Shown here: in pieces, positions 11,926 to 21,085 of the stretch
How the letters are laid out: each line of letters begins with the position of its first letter
How positions within the stretch are numbered: the first letter of the stretch is position 1
Source of the DNA: an uncultured Lutimaribacter sp.
GTDB taxonomy: Bacteria; Pseudomonadota; Alphaproteobacteria; Rhodobacterales; Rhodobacteraceae
Assembly (NCBI GenBank): GCA_913061505.1
Contig: CAJXSO010000009.1
Coordinates: 1 to 64,000, forward strand
DNA: 64,000 nt
Direction: 5' to 3'
Program-made: the position numbers and the translations under genes
Notes under the pieces: model-generated
Seen by the model: the letters and a program-made list of their open reading frames with translations, nothing else
The model's database searches: none
What the model was told of the DNA's origin: nothing

Positions 11926-12584
11926 TGCACCACCGCCCCGCTTAATATTGCCGCCACTGGCGCCTCTTCCGGGGGCAAGTGCTGCGCCCGCTCTAGCGCC
12001 TCGCGCTTTTGCGCCCCGGTGATCAGCAAATGCACCGAGAGTCCCCCAGACAGCACCGGCGCCGTCAAGCTGATACGCGGCTGCGCCACCCCAGGCACGC
12101 GCATTTCCAAAATAACCGGCGCATGGGCATCCAACCCCAGGCGCAGCTTGTCGGCATGGGGAAACAGGCTGGCCACATGCATATCAGCCCCCATGCCCAA
12201 CAAAACAACGCTGGCCGGCAACAGCGGGGCAATCTGTTCGGCCAACACCGCCGCACCATGATCAAGCGACACATCCGCCTGATAATAGGGTAAAAACCGC
12301 GCCTGTGCCGCGCGGTTCACCAAAAGCCGCCGGCGCAGCATGGCCGCATTCGAGGCCGGATCGCTTTCGGGCACCCAGCGCTCGTCGCTTAACAAGATAT
12401 CAACCCGCCCCCAATCGATATCGGCGGCGCATAGGGCATCAAAAACCGGCCCCGGCGTGCTGCCCCCTGGCACAATCAGCGTGGCCCGCTCTTGGTGCAT
12501 CAGGGCCGCCGCCAGCTCGCCCGCCATGCGATTGGCCAAATCGATGGCCAGCATATCGCGGTCTGGATAGGTTTGCAGCCTCAT
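11913..12584 (-). CDS. pgl: 6-phosphogluconolactonase
   Basis: Hydrolyses 6-phosphogluconolactone to 6-phosphogluconate. The 223 residues belong to the NagB/DevB-like family: TLIVPGGSTPGPVFDALC, then LLSDERWVPESDPASNAAML, the family's substrate-binding signature, and VLLGMGADMHVASLFP. The start ATG forms ATGA with the zwf stop, and GGGAGA sits about eight bases upstream, so it is coupled to zwf. One oddity: the usual GxGxDGHTASLFP motif reads GMGADMHVASLFP here. Confidence 0.94.
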   Translation of the reverse strand: MRLQTYPDRDMLAIDLANRMAGELAAALMHQERATLIVPGGSTPGPVFDALCAADIDWGRVDILLSDERWVPESDPASNAAMLRRRLLVNRAAQARFLPYYQADVSLDHGAAVLAEQIAPLLPASVVLLGMGADMHVASLFPHADKLRLGLDAHAPVILEMRVPGVAQPRISLTAPVLSGGLSVHLLITGAQKREALERAQHLPPEEAPVAAILSGAVVHWAQ

Positions 12585-14056
12585 GCGCGTATCTCCCGCC
12601 ATGCCCGGCCATCGCGGGCAATCAGGCTATGTGCCCCCTCTGGCCCGGCCGATCCTGTGTCGTAGCCTTCCACACGGTGCCCGGCGTGTTGCCATTGCGC
12701 AATGATCGGGTCGGTCCAGGCCCAGGCCGCCTCTACCTCGTCGCCACGCATAAACAGCGTCTGGTTGCCGCGGATCACATCCATGATCAACCGCTCATAG
12801 GCATCAGCCACCGCCTGCCCATCGGCCCCCAATGCCTGGGCAAAGGTCATATCCAAAGGCACATCCACCAGCCGCATCCCCCCCGGCCCCGGCTCCTTGA
12901 TCGTCACCCCCAGGTCGATCCCTTCGTTGGGTTGCAAACGGATCGATAAAACATTGCGATGCCGCCCCGCCTCGGGGCCAAATATCGAATGCGGCGTTTC
13001 CTTGAACACCACCGCAATCTCGCTGGCACGCGCCTGCAACCGCTTGCCCGTGCGCAAATAAAACGGCGTGCCCGCCCACCGCCAGTTGCTGATCCGCGCG
13101 CGCAAGGCCACAAAACTTTCGGTATCCGACTGCGGATTGCCCACATGCTCGGTGTAGCTGGGGCGCGCGCCCGCGGCACGGTATTGCCCCCGCACCACAT
13201 CACTTGCCAAAACCGGGTCTAAGGCGCGGATCACTTTCAGCTTTTCATCGCGCACCGCGTCAGGTTCAAATTTCGCCGGCGGCTCCATCGCAATCAGGCA
13301 CAACAGCTGCATCAAATGGTTTTGCACCATATCGCGCATCGCGCCCGCGCGGTCGTAATATTCGCCGCGCCCTTCAACCCCTACGGTTTCGGCCACTGTG
13401 ATCTGGATATGATCCACATACTGGCTGTTCCAAAGCGGCTCGAACAACATATTGCCAAACCGAATGGCCATCAGGTTTTGCACCGTTTCCTTACCCAAAT
13501 AATGGTCGATCCGGTAAATCTGCCCTTCGTCAAAATGCTGGGCCAAGTCGTGGTTCAAACCGCGCGCACTGGCCAGATCGCGGCCAAATGGCTTTTCCAC
13601 CACCAACCGGCACTCGGCCGTGGCCATGCCAAACCGGTGCAAACGCTCGGCCAAAGGCGCAAAAAGCCGCGGCGCCACGGAAAAATAAAACGCGCGCACC
13701 CGCCCCGCACCCAAACAGCCCGCCAGCTCGGCCCAGCCCTCGTCGCCCAAGGCATCCAGCGTCACATAGTCAAGCATCGCCAAAAATCCGGCGCGCGCCT
13801 CGCCTTCATCTTGCCCCAAATACTCATCCAGCGCGCCGCTTACAAACTGGCGCCAGCCATCCCGGTCTAGCACCGCGCGCGCAGCCCCGATCACCCGCGC
13901 CCCTTGCGGGATTTGCCCCGCCCGAAAACGCCGATAAAGGGCCGGCAAGATCTTGCGTTGGGCCAGATCACCCGTACCGCCGAAAATCACCAGATCAAAC
14001 GGCTCGACAGGTATCACCCGCGACGCCAGAACCTGTGTGTCACTTTTTACATGCAT
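12581..14056 (-). CDS. zwf: Glucose-6-phosphate 1-dehydrogenase
   Basis: Oxidises glucose-6-phosphate to the lactone and makes NADPH. 491 residues. The nucleotide site is FGGTGDLAQRK (residues 25-35), and the active-site signature RIDHYLGKETVQNLMAIRFGN lies near residue 180, with the family lysine and histidine present. The C-terminal half contains FYLRTGKRL and RLQPNEGIDL. Start ATG of MHVKSDTQ. First gene of zwf-pgl-pgi; anmK lies 51 bases upstream on the same strand, so read-through from it is possible. Confidence 0.97.
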   Translation of the reverse strand: MHVKSDTQVLASRVIPVEPFDLVIFGGTGDLAQRKILPALYRRFRAGQIPQGARVIGAARAVLDRDGWRQFVSGALDEYLGQDEGEARAGFLAMLDYVTLDALGDEGWAELAGCLGAGRVRAFYFSVAPRLFAPLAERLHRFGMATAECRLVVEKPFGRDLASARGLNHDLAQHFDEGQIYRIDHYLGKETVQNLMAIRFGNMLFEPLWNSQYVDHIQITVAETVGVEGRGEYYDRAGAMRDMVQNHLMQLLCLIAMEPPAKFEPDAVRDEKLKVIRALDPVLASDVVRGQYRAAGARPSYTEHVGNPQSDTESFVALRARISNWRWAGTPFYLRTGKRLQARASEIAVVFKETPHSIFGPEAGRHRNVLSIRLQPNEGIDLGVTIKEPGPGGMRLVDVPLDMTFAQALGADGQAVADAYERLIMDVIRGNQTLFMRGDEVEAAWAWTDPIIAQWQHAGHRVEGYDTGSAGPEGAHSLIARDGRAWREIRA

Positions 14057-14107
14057 GGCCTGCCTGTTCCATTTCTTACCCCATTCACCCGAAACAGAGT
14101 CGCCCCA

Positions 14108-15205
14108 CTATGCCGGATAACTCAGCACACCGCCACCAACAGCCGCACCCACCCCGGTTGTTGTCGCACAAGAGGTGGGCAGCCCCCGCGCCACCCTGAC
14201 CGCCAAATAGGCAAAGGCCTGCGCCTCTAGCATATCACCATCCAGCCCCACGGCCTCGACCGGGCGCACCGGGCAATCCAGCCCCGCCTGCAGCATGCCC
14301 ATCATCACCGGGTTATGGCGCCCACCGCCCGTGACCAGCACCTCTGCCGGCGGCTCGGGGCAATGAGCCATGGCCTGCATCACGCCGGCGGCGGCCATGG
14401 CGGTTAAGGTGGCCGCGCCATCCATCGGGCTTAGCCCCTGCACCCAGGCCGCGGCCGTGGCGAAACTGTCACGATCCAGTGATTTTGGGGGGGGCTGCTG
14501 AAAATAGGGCTCGGCCAAAAACCGCTCGAGCAGCCCATCGGCCACCCGGCCCTGGGCGGCCAGGGCCCCGTCTTTGTCATAGGGCCGGCCCGCACAGCGC
14601 ATCAGCCAGTCGTTTATAGGCGCGTTGGCAGGGCCTGTATCAAAGGCCAGCAGCGCGCCCTGGGCCTCGGGGGCGGGGCTGGCCGGGTTGACCCATGTCA
14701 GATTGCCCACACCGCCCAGGTTCAAAAACGCCACCGGCGCCTTGGCGCCTATCCATTGCGCGCAGGCAAAATGAAAAAACGGCGCAAGCGGCGCGCCCTG
14801 CCCGCCCAAGGCCACATCGCTGCTGCGAAAATCCCATACCACCGGCAGGCCCAGCCCCTGCGCCAGCGCCGCACCATCGCCCAGCTGATGGGTGCGCCGA
14901 TTGGCCGGGTCATGGGCCAGGGTTTGGCCATGAAAGCCCACCAGATCGATCCCCTCAAAGCCCTGCAAAACCTGCAAATGCGCAGCCTCGATCACCTGCG
15001 CGGCCTGGGCCACGCCCTCATCACCGGGCCAGGCCCCCAGAGCGGCGCGTAAAATCGCTTGTTCTGCCTTGCTATAGGGCCTGTAGGCGCTGGGCCCAAA
15101 GCCGAAAATAGAGATGCCATCGGTTTCCAAAACCGCCGCATCCACACCATCCAGCGAGGTTCCCGACATCGCCCCAAGCGCCTGCAGCGCCCCTGCCTTC
15201 AACAT
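14108..15205 (-). CDS. anmK: Anhydro-N-acetylmuramic acid kinase
   Basis: Phosphorylates and opens 1,6-anhydro-MurNAc released during peptidoglycan turnover, giving MurNAc-6-phosphate. 365 residues. The N-terminal phosphate loop [20 protein letters not shown] is diagnostic, followed by [25 protein letters not shown] and [14 protein letters not shown]. The start at [14 protein letters not shown] has GGAAAAGG directly upstream; the longer frame upstream is not family-like. It diverges from tyrS across 63 bases. Confidence 0.96.
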   Translation of the reverse strand: MLKAGALQALGAMSGTSLDGVDAAVLETDGISIFGFGPSAYRPYSKAEQAILRAALGAWPGDEGVAQAAQVIEAAHLQVLQGFEGIDLVGFHGQTLAHDPANRRTHQLGDGAALAQGLGLPVVWDFRSSDVALGGQGAPLAPFFHFACAQWIGAKAPVAFLNLGGVGNLTWVNPASPAPEAQGALLAFDTGPANAPINDWLMRCAGRPYDKDGALAAQGRVADGLLERFLAEPYFQQPPPKSLDRDSFATAAAWVQGLSPMDGAATLTAMAAAGVMQAMAHCPEPPAEVLVTGGGRHNPVMMGMLQAGLDCPVRPVEAVGLDGDMLEAQAFAYLAVRVARGLPTSCATTTGVGAAVGGGVLSYPA

Positions 15206-15268
15206 GGCCTTTTCCTTTGCCAATTCGCTGCCTATACATGCCCCGCAATCCACAAGGGGACAAGACAG

Positions 15269-16519
15269 ATGACCTACCACCCGAAATCTGACTTCATGCG
15301 CGTGATGATCGAGCGCGGCTTTCTGGCCGACTGCACCGATTATCAGGGCTTGGACGAGGCCTTTAGCACCTCGGTGGTCCCTGCCTATATCGGCTTTGAT
15401 GCCACGGCAAAATCATTGCATGTGGGCTCGCTTATTCAAATCATGATGCTGCGCTGGCTGCAAAAGACCGGGCACAAGCCGATTACCTTGATGGGGGGCG
15501 GCACCACAAAGGTGGGCGATCCGTCGTTTCGCGCCGACGAGCGCCCTTTGCTGACACCCCAGCAGATTGACGACAATATCGATGGCATCAAACAGGTGTT
15601 CGCCAAATATATCGATTACGGCGATGGCCCGACCGGCGCCTTGATGCTGAATAACGCCGAGTGGCTGGACGGGCTGAACTATCTCGAGTTTCTGCGCGAT
15701 ATCGGGCGCCATTTCAGCGTGAACCGCATGCTGTCGTTTGAATCGGTGAAATCGCGCCTGGACCGCGAGCAATCGCTGTCGTTTCTTGAATTCAACTACA
15801 TGATTTTGCAGGCTTACGACTTTTTGGAACTGAACCGCCGCTACGGGTGTTTGCTGCAGATGGGTGGCTCGGATCAGTGGGGAAATATCGTAAATGGTAT
15901 CGATCTGACACGCCGGGTGCTGGACCATGAAATTTACGGGCTGACATCGCCTTTGCTGACCACCAGCGACGGCAAAAAGATGGGCAAAAGCGCCGATGGC
16001 GCGGTGTGGCTGAACGCCGATATGCGCAGCCCCTATGAATTTTGGCAGTTTTGGCGCAACACCACCGATGCCGATGTGGGGCGGTTTTTGAAGCTTTACA
16101 CCGAAATCGATCTGGATGAATGCAACCGCCTGGGCGCGCTGCAGGGGGCCGAAATAAACGAGGCCAAAGTGGTGCTGGCCGATGCTGTCACCACGCTGTG
16201 CCACGGGGCTGCGGCGGCCGCGGCCGCGCAGGCCACCGCGCGCGAGGTGTTCGAGCGGGGCGGCACGGGCGCCGAGCTGCCCACATTGATGCTAGAAGCC
16301 GATGAGGTGGCAAACGGCATTTCCGTGGTGCAGCTGGTGGTGCGCGCGGGCCTGGCCAAATCGGGCAAAGATGCCAAACGCCTGATTGCCGAAAATGGCG
16401 CGCGGCTGAACGATGCGCCGCTGACAGATGCAGGTTTGATGCTGGACAGCGCCGCATTCGCGCAGCCTGTGAAACTGTCGGCAGGCAAAAAGCGCCACGC
16501 TTTGATCAAGCTGAAATAA
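15269..16519 (+). CDS. tyrS: Tyrosyl-tRNA synthetase
   Basis: Charges tRNA-Tyr with tyrosine. 416 residues, the bacterial TyrRS length. Class I motifs: the HIGH equivalent HVGSL at 51-55 and KMGKS at 237-241 (the KMSKS loop). Tyrosine pocket: [12 protein letters not shown] and [14 protein letters not shown]. The C-terminal S4 RNA-binding domain ([20 protein letters not shown]) is complete. Ribosome site AAGGGGA lies about nine bases before the ATG of MTYHPKSDF. It ends at a shared bidirectional terminator with aroB. The UTR is too short for a T-box. Confidence 0.98.
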   Translation: MTYHPKSDFMRVMIERGFLADCTDYQGLDEAFSTSVVPAYIGFDATAKSLHVGSLIQIMMLRWLQKTGHKPITLMGGGTTKVGDPSFRADERPLLTPQQIDDNIDGIKQVFAKYIDYGDGPTGALMLNNAEWLDGLNYLEFLRDIGRHFSVNRMLSFESVKSRLDREQSLSFLEFNYMILQAYDFLELNRRYGCLLQMGGSDQWGNIVNGIDLTRRVLDHEIYGLTSPLLTTSDGKKMGKSADGAVWLNADMRSPYEFWQFWRNTTDADVGRFLKLYTEIDLDECNRLGALQGAEINEAKVVLADAVTTLCHGAAAAAAAQATAREVFERGGTGAELPTLMLEADEVANGISVVQLVVRAGLAKSGKDAKRLIAENGARLNDAPLTDAGLMLDSAAFAQPVKLSAGKKRHALIKLK

Positions 16520-16544
16520 CATCAAAATCAGCGCGTAAAGCATT

Positions 16545-16570
16545 AAAAAGCCGGGATTTCCCGGCTTTTT
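16545..16570. terminator. Bidirectional terminator shared by tyrS and aroB
   Basis: A perfect 11-base-pair hairpin with arms AAAAAGCCGGG and CCCGGCTTTTT around an ATTT loop. The A run and T run make it work on both strands. It directly abuts the aroB stop codon and lies 25 bases after the tyrS stop. Confidence 0.92.
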
Positions 16571-17695
16571 CTATGAGCGGCGCGCCTTGTCTTGCAGCGC
16601 CTCATCCAGCAGCTGCACAACCGCCTGAGGCGGCACATCAGATGTGACAAAGGCCTGCCCGATACCGCGCGCCAGAATAAAGCGCAGCTTGCCATCGATC
16701 ACCTTTTTATCTTGCCCCATCAACGCCAATAGCGCCGCCGCATCTGGCAGATCGCCGGGGATATCGGCCAGATCTACCTTCATGCCCATAGCACGCAAAT
16801 GCGCGCGCACGCGGCTGGGCTCTTCCTGGCTGCAAAGGCCCAAGCGCGCCGAAAGCTCGAACGCCAAAGCGCAGCCAATCGCCACCCCCTCGCCATGCAG
16901 CAGCCGCGCCCCGTCATAGGCGGTGGCGGCCTCGAACGCGTGGCAAAACGTGTGGCCCAGGTTCAACAGCGCGCGCTCGCCCTGCTCGGTTTCATCCGCC
17001 TCGACGATGCGTGCCTTCATCTCGACCGACCGGCGCACAGCAAAAATGCGTGCCTCCATATCGCCCGCCGCAGCCTTTGGCCCGTGGGTTTCCAGCCAGT
17101 CAAAAAAACCGGCATCGCCCAGCAGGCCGTATTTGACAACCTCGCCATAGCCCGCCAGATAATCGCGCGGCGCCAAGCTGGATAAAACGCCAGTATCGGC
17201 CAGCACCAAAGCGGGCTGGTGAAAGGCGCCCACCAGGTTTTTTCCATGGCGCGTGTTGATGCCCGTCTTGCCCCCGACCGAGCTGTCGACCTGCGCCAAA
17301 AGGCTGGTTGGAATTTGCACAAATCGCACACCCCGGCGCAAGATTGCCGCGGCAAACCCCACCAGATCGCCAATAACCCCGCCCCCCAGGGCCACCACCA
17401 CATCGCGCCGCTCGACCCGCTGATCAAGCAGCCATTCCACGGCTTGGGTCAGGTAGGGCCAGCTTTTGGTGCCCTCGCCCGCCGGCAAACGCAGCGCAAC
17501 CATCTCTATACCCGCCGCGCGCAACCCGTCTTGCAGCGCCTCTAAATGCAGCGCCGCCACGGTTTCATCGCTGATCACCGCCACCCGCGGGCGGTGCAAA
17601 AGCGGCGCAACCAGCGCCCCCGCCTGCGCCAATAGCCCAGTGCCAATGTGAACATCATATTCGCGCCCAGGCAGGGCGACATGCACGGTTTCCAC
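16571..17695 (-). CDS. aroB: 3-dehydroquinate synthase
   Basis: Second step of the shikimate pathway: DAHP to 3-dehydroquinate, using NAD and a divalent metal. 374 residues. NAD and active-site segment ALGGGVIGDLVGFAAAILRR, then RFVQIPTSLLAQVDSSVGGK and KNLVGAFHQP; metal ligands include the histidine in LNLGHTFCHAFE and the Glu/His of LHGEGVAIG. The start is GTG at 17695, sharing its G with the TAG of aroK, and AAGGAG lies eight bases upstream; no ATG is in frame at that position. Coupled to aroK. Confidence 0.97.
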   Translation of the reverse strand: METVHVALPGREYDVHIGTGLLAQAGALVAPLLHRPRVAVISDETVAALHLEALQDGLRAAGIEMVALRLPAGEGTKSWPYLTQAVEWLLDQRVERRDVVVALGGGVIGDLVGFAAAILRRGVRFVQIPTSLLAQVDSSVGGKTGINTRHGKNLVGAFHQPALVLADTGVLSSLAPRDYLAGYGEVVKYGLLGDAGFFDWLETHGPKAAAGDMEARIFAVRRSVEMKARIVEADETEQGERALLNLGHTFCHAFEAATAYDGARLLHGEGVAIGCALAFELSARLGLCSQEEPSRVRAHLRAMGMKVDLADIPGDLPDAAALLALMGQDKKVIDGKLRFILARGIGQAFVTSDVPPQAVVQLLDEALQDKARRS

Positions 17696-18276
17696 TATGG
17701 CATCTCCTTTGCCAAAACATCGGGGCGGGTTTGCAGCTGCGCAATCACCGCATCCACCGTATCCTCGATCGAATAGCGCGCCAGCACCGGCACCCGCAGA
17801 TCGGCCAGGGCATAGACCGGCACCCGTTCCTCGAACATGGCAGCCAGCGTGGCATGCGGATCGGGGGTGCGCAGCAGCGGGCGGGTATCTTTGTGGCGCA
17901 CGCGCTGCCACAGCAGCGGCAGCGGCGCATCCAGCCAGACCGACACCCCTTGTGCGGAAATCATCTGGCGATTGGCCGGCTGCATAAAGGCCCCACCCCC
18001 GGTGGATAAAATGCCGCTTTCACCGCCCAGCAGCCGCTCGATCACCTGGGATTCCTTGGCGCGAAAAAACGCCTCGCCATCACGCTGAAAGATCTCGGCG
18101 ATACTGGCATTGGCGGCCAATTCAATCTCGGCATCCGAATCGATAAACGGCACGCCAAGGCGCGTGGCCAATGCACGCCCCACAGCGGTTTTGCCGGCCC
18201 CCATCATACCGACCATCACAATGGTTTTCTTTACGTTCCAGCCCATCATCAGCCCGTATCGGCGCGTTGACGCCAT
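17695..18276 (-). CDS. aroK: Shikimate kinase
   Basis: Phosphorylates shikimate with ATP. 193 residues; Walker A GMMGAGKT at 23-30, the shikimate-binding VPFIDSDAEIE and FRAKESQVIERLL, and the lid/ATP segment VWLDAPLPLLWQRVRHKDTRPLL. The start is uncertain: the ATG at 18276 gives a short basic lead (MASTRRYGL), while the internal MMGWNVKKTIV would fit shorter relatives. Neither has a strong ribosome site. First gene of aroK-aroB, divergent from the 49-residue membrane-protein gene. Confidence 0.95.
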   Translation of the reverse strand: MASTRRYGLMMGWNVKKTIVMVGMMGAGKTAVGRALATRLGVPFIDSDAEIELAANASIAEIFQRDGEAFFRAKESQVIERLLGGESGILSTGGGAFMQPANRQMISAQGVSVWLDAPLPLLWQRVRHKDTRPLLRTPDPHATLAAMFEERVPVYALADLRVPVLARYSIEDTVDAVIAQLQTRPDVLAKEMP

Positions 18277-18360
18277 TTTTCAACTTTCTTGACTGAATGG
18301 CGTGATCTTGCACGAAATGCCAGTTATAACTTAGGAAAATCAAGCAAGCAGGCAGGCAAC

Positions 18361-18510
18361 ATGGGCAGATTACTTAAATATCTCTTTATTCTCTGCGTTT
18401 TGGGCGGGATTGCTTTGGTTGTTTACGCCTATATCGGGCCATTCTTGGGCGCCGATTTCTCGCCGCAATCCGAGGCTATTCGCCAAAAGGTGACGCTGGA
18501 TGCGCAATAG
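18361..18510 (+). CDS. Small single-span membrane protein, unknown
   Basis: A 49-residue protein: MGRLLKYLFILCVLGGIALVVYAYIGPFLGADFSPQSEAIRQK, of which roughly residues 5-27 form one membrane helix, with a short charged tail. A good ribosome site (GGCAGGCAAC) precedes the ATG. Its last four codons overlap the start of the secreted 517-residue protein, so the two are probably made together. I recognise no family beyond similar small proteins I recall from Rhodobacterales at this locus. Confidence 0.75.
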   Translation: MGRLLKYLFILCVLGGIALVVYAYIGPFLGADFSPQSEAIRQKVTLDAQ

Positions 18511-20053
18511 CGCTGCGCTGATCCTGTGTTTGCTGGGGCTGGCCCCGCTGCAAGCTCAGGCCCAGGGCGCGCCGCTTTCGGCCATCGATTGGCTGCGCCC
18601 GCCCGCAGTTGATATGCCCGTCACCCGCGCCACACCACAGCCCACCGCCCCCCAATCGGCCGAGCCACCCGTGGCCAGCACCGTTGGGCGCCCGCAGGTC
18701 ACCGTGACAACATTGGGCCAGCCGCGCCTTGATGCTGTGGGGCTATTGCCCAGCCAGGTCACCGGCCTGCCCCAAAGCCTGTGGCAGGCCAGCCCCGCCG
18801 CGCGCTTGGCCCAGCTGATCGCGGCGCGCAATGTCGATCGCTTACCCGCCATGCAGGCGCTGCTGTTTACCCTATTGATGGCCGAGGCCAACGCCCCCTT
18901 TGATGCCGGCCCCGATGCGCCGCTTTTGCAGGCGCGCATTGATGCGCTGATGCGGCTGGGGGCGGTCGATGCCGCCCAAGCCCTGTTGGAACGCGCAGGG
19001 GCAGGCACGCCCACGCTGTTCAAACGCTGGTTTGATGCCACCTTGCTAACCGGCGACGAAGACCGCGCCTGCGCGGCCTTACGCGCAGCGCCGCATCTGT
19101 CGCCCAGCTATGCCGCGCGCATTTATTGTTTGGCCCGCGGGGGCGATTGGCCCGCCGCAGCGCTGACCTTTGATACAGCGCGGGTCTTGGGGTTTTTGGG
19201 CGACACCGAAGAAAGGCTGGTGGCCCATTTCCTAGACCCCGAGCTGTACGAGGGCGAGGTATTACCCCTGCCCCCCGTGCGCCCCAGCCCGCTGCTGTTT
19301 CGCCTATACGAGGCCGCGGGCGAGCCATTGCCAACCGCCACCCTGCCCTTGGCCTTTGCCATGTCTGACCTGCGCGCCACCGCCGGCTGGAAGGCGGAAT
19401 TGGCCGCGGCAGAACGGCTGGCGCGCACCGGGGCGCTGCCCTTTAACCGGCTTTTGGGGATTTACACCGAAAGGCTGCCTGCCGCCTCGGGCGGTATTTG
19501 GGACCGGGTCGAGGCGATCCAGCGATTTGATACCGCCATGCGCGCGGGCGATCCGGGCGCCGTGGCGCGCTATCTGCCCAAAGCATGGGCCGCCATGCGC
19601 GCGGCGCGGCTGGAAGTGCCCTTTGCCGAAGGCTATGGCGCCGAGCTGATGCGCCTGCCCTTGCCCGACAAAGCCGCAGCGCTGGCCTATGATATTGCCC
19701 TTGTCAGCCCCGAATATGAAACCGCGGCCCTGGCCTATGGGGCGCGCTATCCAAAGCGGCAATTTGAAACCAGCCTTGCGCGCGGCATGCCCCAAACCCC
19801 GCAGGCCGATCCGTTGCGTGTGGCCATAACCTTGGGCTTTTCCAGCGCCACACCCCCCGCAGATCTGGCAGCACTTTTGGAAAATGATCAATTGGGCGAG
19901 ACAATCTTGCGCGCCATGGCGCTTTATGAACAAGCCGCCGAAGGCGATTTGAACGCGCTGGCACCGGCCCTGTCGACGCTGCGCGCCTTGGGGCTAGAAG
20001 ACACCGCCCGCCGCGCGGCCCTGCAATTGGCGCTGCTGCGCTATCGGGGGTAA
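18500..20053 (+). CDS. Secreted or periplasmic protein of unknown function
   Basis: 517 residues with a clear signal peptide MRNSAALILCLLGLAPLQAQA, then a Pro/Thr-rich segment (about residues 30-75) and a long Ala/Leu-rich helical region with repeated patterns such as AARLAQLIAARNVDRLPAMQ and LARTGALPFNRLLGIYTERL. The texture suggests a helical-repeat (TPR-like) solenoid, but no canonical repeat consensus can be read. It overlaps the small membrane-protein gene by 11 bases and is followed two bases later by xerD. No function can be assigned; a scaffold or envelope role is a guess. Confidence 0.8.
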   Translation: MRNSAALILCLLGLAPLQAQAQGAPLSAIDWLRPPAVDMPVTRATPQPTAPQSAEPPVASTVGRPQVTVTTLGQPRLDAVGLLPSQVTGLPQSLWQASPAARLAQLIAARNVDRLPAMQALLFTLLMAEANAPFDAGPDAPLLQARIDALMRLGAVDAAQALLERAGAGTPTLFKRWFDATLLTGDEDRACAALRAAPHLSPSYAARIYCLARGGDWPAAALTFDTARVLGFLGDTEERLVAHFLDPELYEGEVLPLPPVRPSPLLFRLYEAAGEPLPTATLPLAFAMSDLRATAGWKAELAAAERLARTGALPFNRLLGIYTERLPAASGGIWDRVEAIQRFDTAMRAGDPGAVARYLPKAWAAMRAARLEVPFAEGYGAELMRLPLPDKAAALAYDIALVSPEYETAALAYGARYPKRQFETSLARGMPQTPQADPLRVAITLGFSSATPPADLAALLENDQLGETILRAMALYEQAAEGDLNALAPALSTLRALGLEDTARRAALQLALLRYRG

Positions 20054-20055
20054 AA

Positions 20056-20982
20056 TTGAGCGATCACAAATGGATATCAGCCTATCTTGATGCAACTGCG
20101 GCCGAACAGGGCGCCGCCACCAACACCCAATTGGCCTATGGGCGCGATTTGTTGGATTTTGCCGCCTTTCTGGCCCCAAAGGGCAGTTTTGCCCAGGCAA
20201 CGCGCGATGATATCGAGCGTTATTTGCTGCACTGTCAGGCCCAAGGGCTGGCCACCAGCACCCGCGCGCGCCGCCTGTCGGCGATCAAGCAACTGTTCCG
20301 CTTTGCGGTCGAGGAAGGCTGGCGCAGCGATAATCCAGCCATCCAGATCGCCGGGCCCGGGCGCCCGAAACGCCTGCCCAAAACCCTAGGCCAAGACGAG
20401 GTATCGCGCCTGCTGGATGCGGCACGCCAAACCGGGCGCAACCAAACCGACCGGCTGCGCAACACCTGCCTGATCGAGGTGCTTTACGCCACCGGCATGC
20501 GCGTCAGCGAATTGGTGTCGCTGCCAATTTCGGCCGCGCGCGGCGATCCGCGGGTGCTGTTGGTGCGTGGCAAGGGCGGCAAAGAGCGCATGGTGCCCCT
20601 GTCGCCCCCGGCCCGGCAGGCGCTGGCGGCCTGGCTGGCCCATATCGATGCCGAAAACGCGGCAAAGGCTGCAGAAACCGGCGCGCCGCCCTCGCGGTTT
20701 TTGTTTCCCTCAGGCGGCAAACTGGGGCATCTGACACGCCACCGCTTTTACGGGCTGATCAAGGATATGGCGGTAGCCGCCGGCGTGCCCCCTGCAAAGG
20801 TTACGCCGCATACGCTGCGCCATGCCTTTGCTACCCATCTTTTGGCCAATGGCGCCGATCTGCGGGCCATTCAAACGCTGCTTGGCCATGCCGATGTGGC
20901 CACGACCGAAATTTACACCCATGTCTTAGAAGAACGCCTGCGCGATCTGGTTTTGCACCACCACCCGCTGTCACAACCCTAG
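20056..20982 (+). CDS. xerD: Site-specific tyrosine recombinase XerD
   Basis: Resolves chromosome dimers at dif together with XerC and FtsK. 308 residues: N-terminal core-binding domain, then the catalytic domain with the full set Arg149 (ATGMRVSEL), Lys173 (RGKGGKERM), His252/Arg255 (TPHTLRHAFATHLL), His278 (LLGHADVATT) and Tyr287 (EIYTHV). The start is a TTG, two bases after the stop of the secreted-protein gene, with GGGGG five bases upstream. A housekeeping gene, not a phage integrase: there is no tRNA or att-like repeat nearby. Confidence 0.95.
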   Translation: MSDHKWISAYLDATAAEQGAATNTQLAYGRDLLDFAAFLAPKGSFAQATRDDIERYLLHCQAQGLATSTRARRLSAIKQLFRFAVEEGWRSDNPAIQIAGPGRPKRLPKTLGQDEVSRLLDAARQTGRNQTDRLRNTCLIEVLYATGMRVSELVSLPISAARGDPRVLLVRGKGGKERMVPLSPPARQALAAWLAHIDAENAAKAAETGAPPSRFLFPSGGKLGHLTRHRFYGLIKDMAVAAGVPPAKVTPHTLRHAFATHLLANGADLRAIQTLLGHADVATTEIYTHVLEERLRDLVLHHHPLSQP

Positions 20983-21085
20983 GCGCTGTGGCGCGCGCAC
21001 AATGGCCCGCGGCATTCGCAGAAGCTGCCCTTGAATGGCGCGCGCCCAGCCCCCATAAGATGGCTATGCAAAAGCTGGGGCCAGT

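Noticed and set aside
20056-20982. A phage or island integrase
   Set aside because: XerD-type catalytic residues and the housekeeping context fit chromosome dimer resolution. No tRNA, att repeat or atypical composition is nearby.
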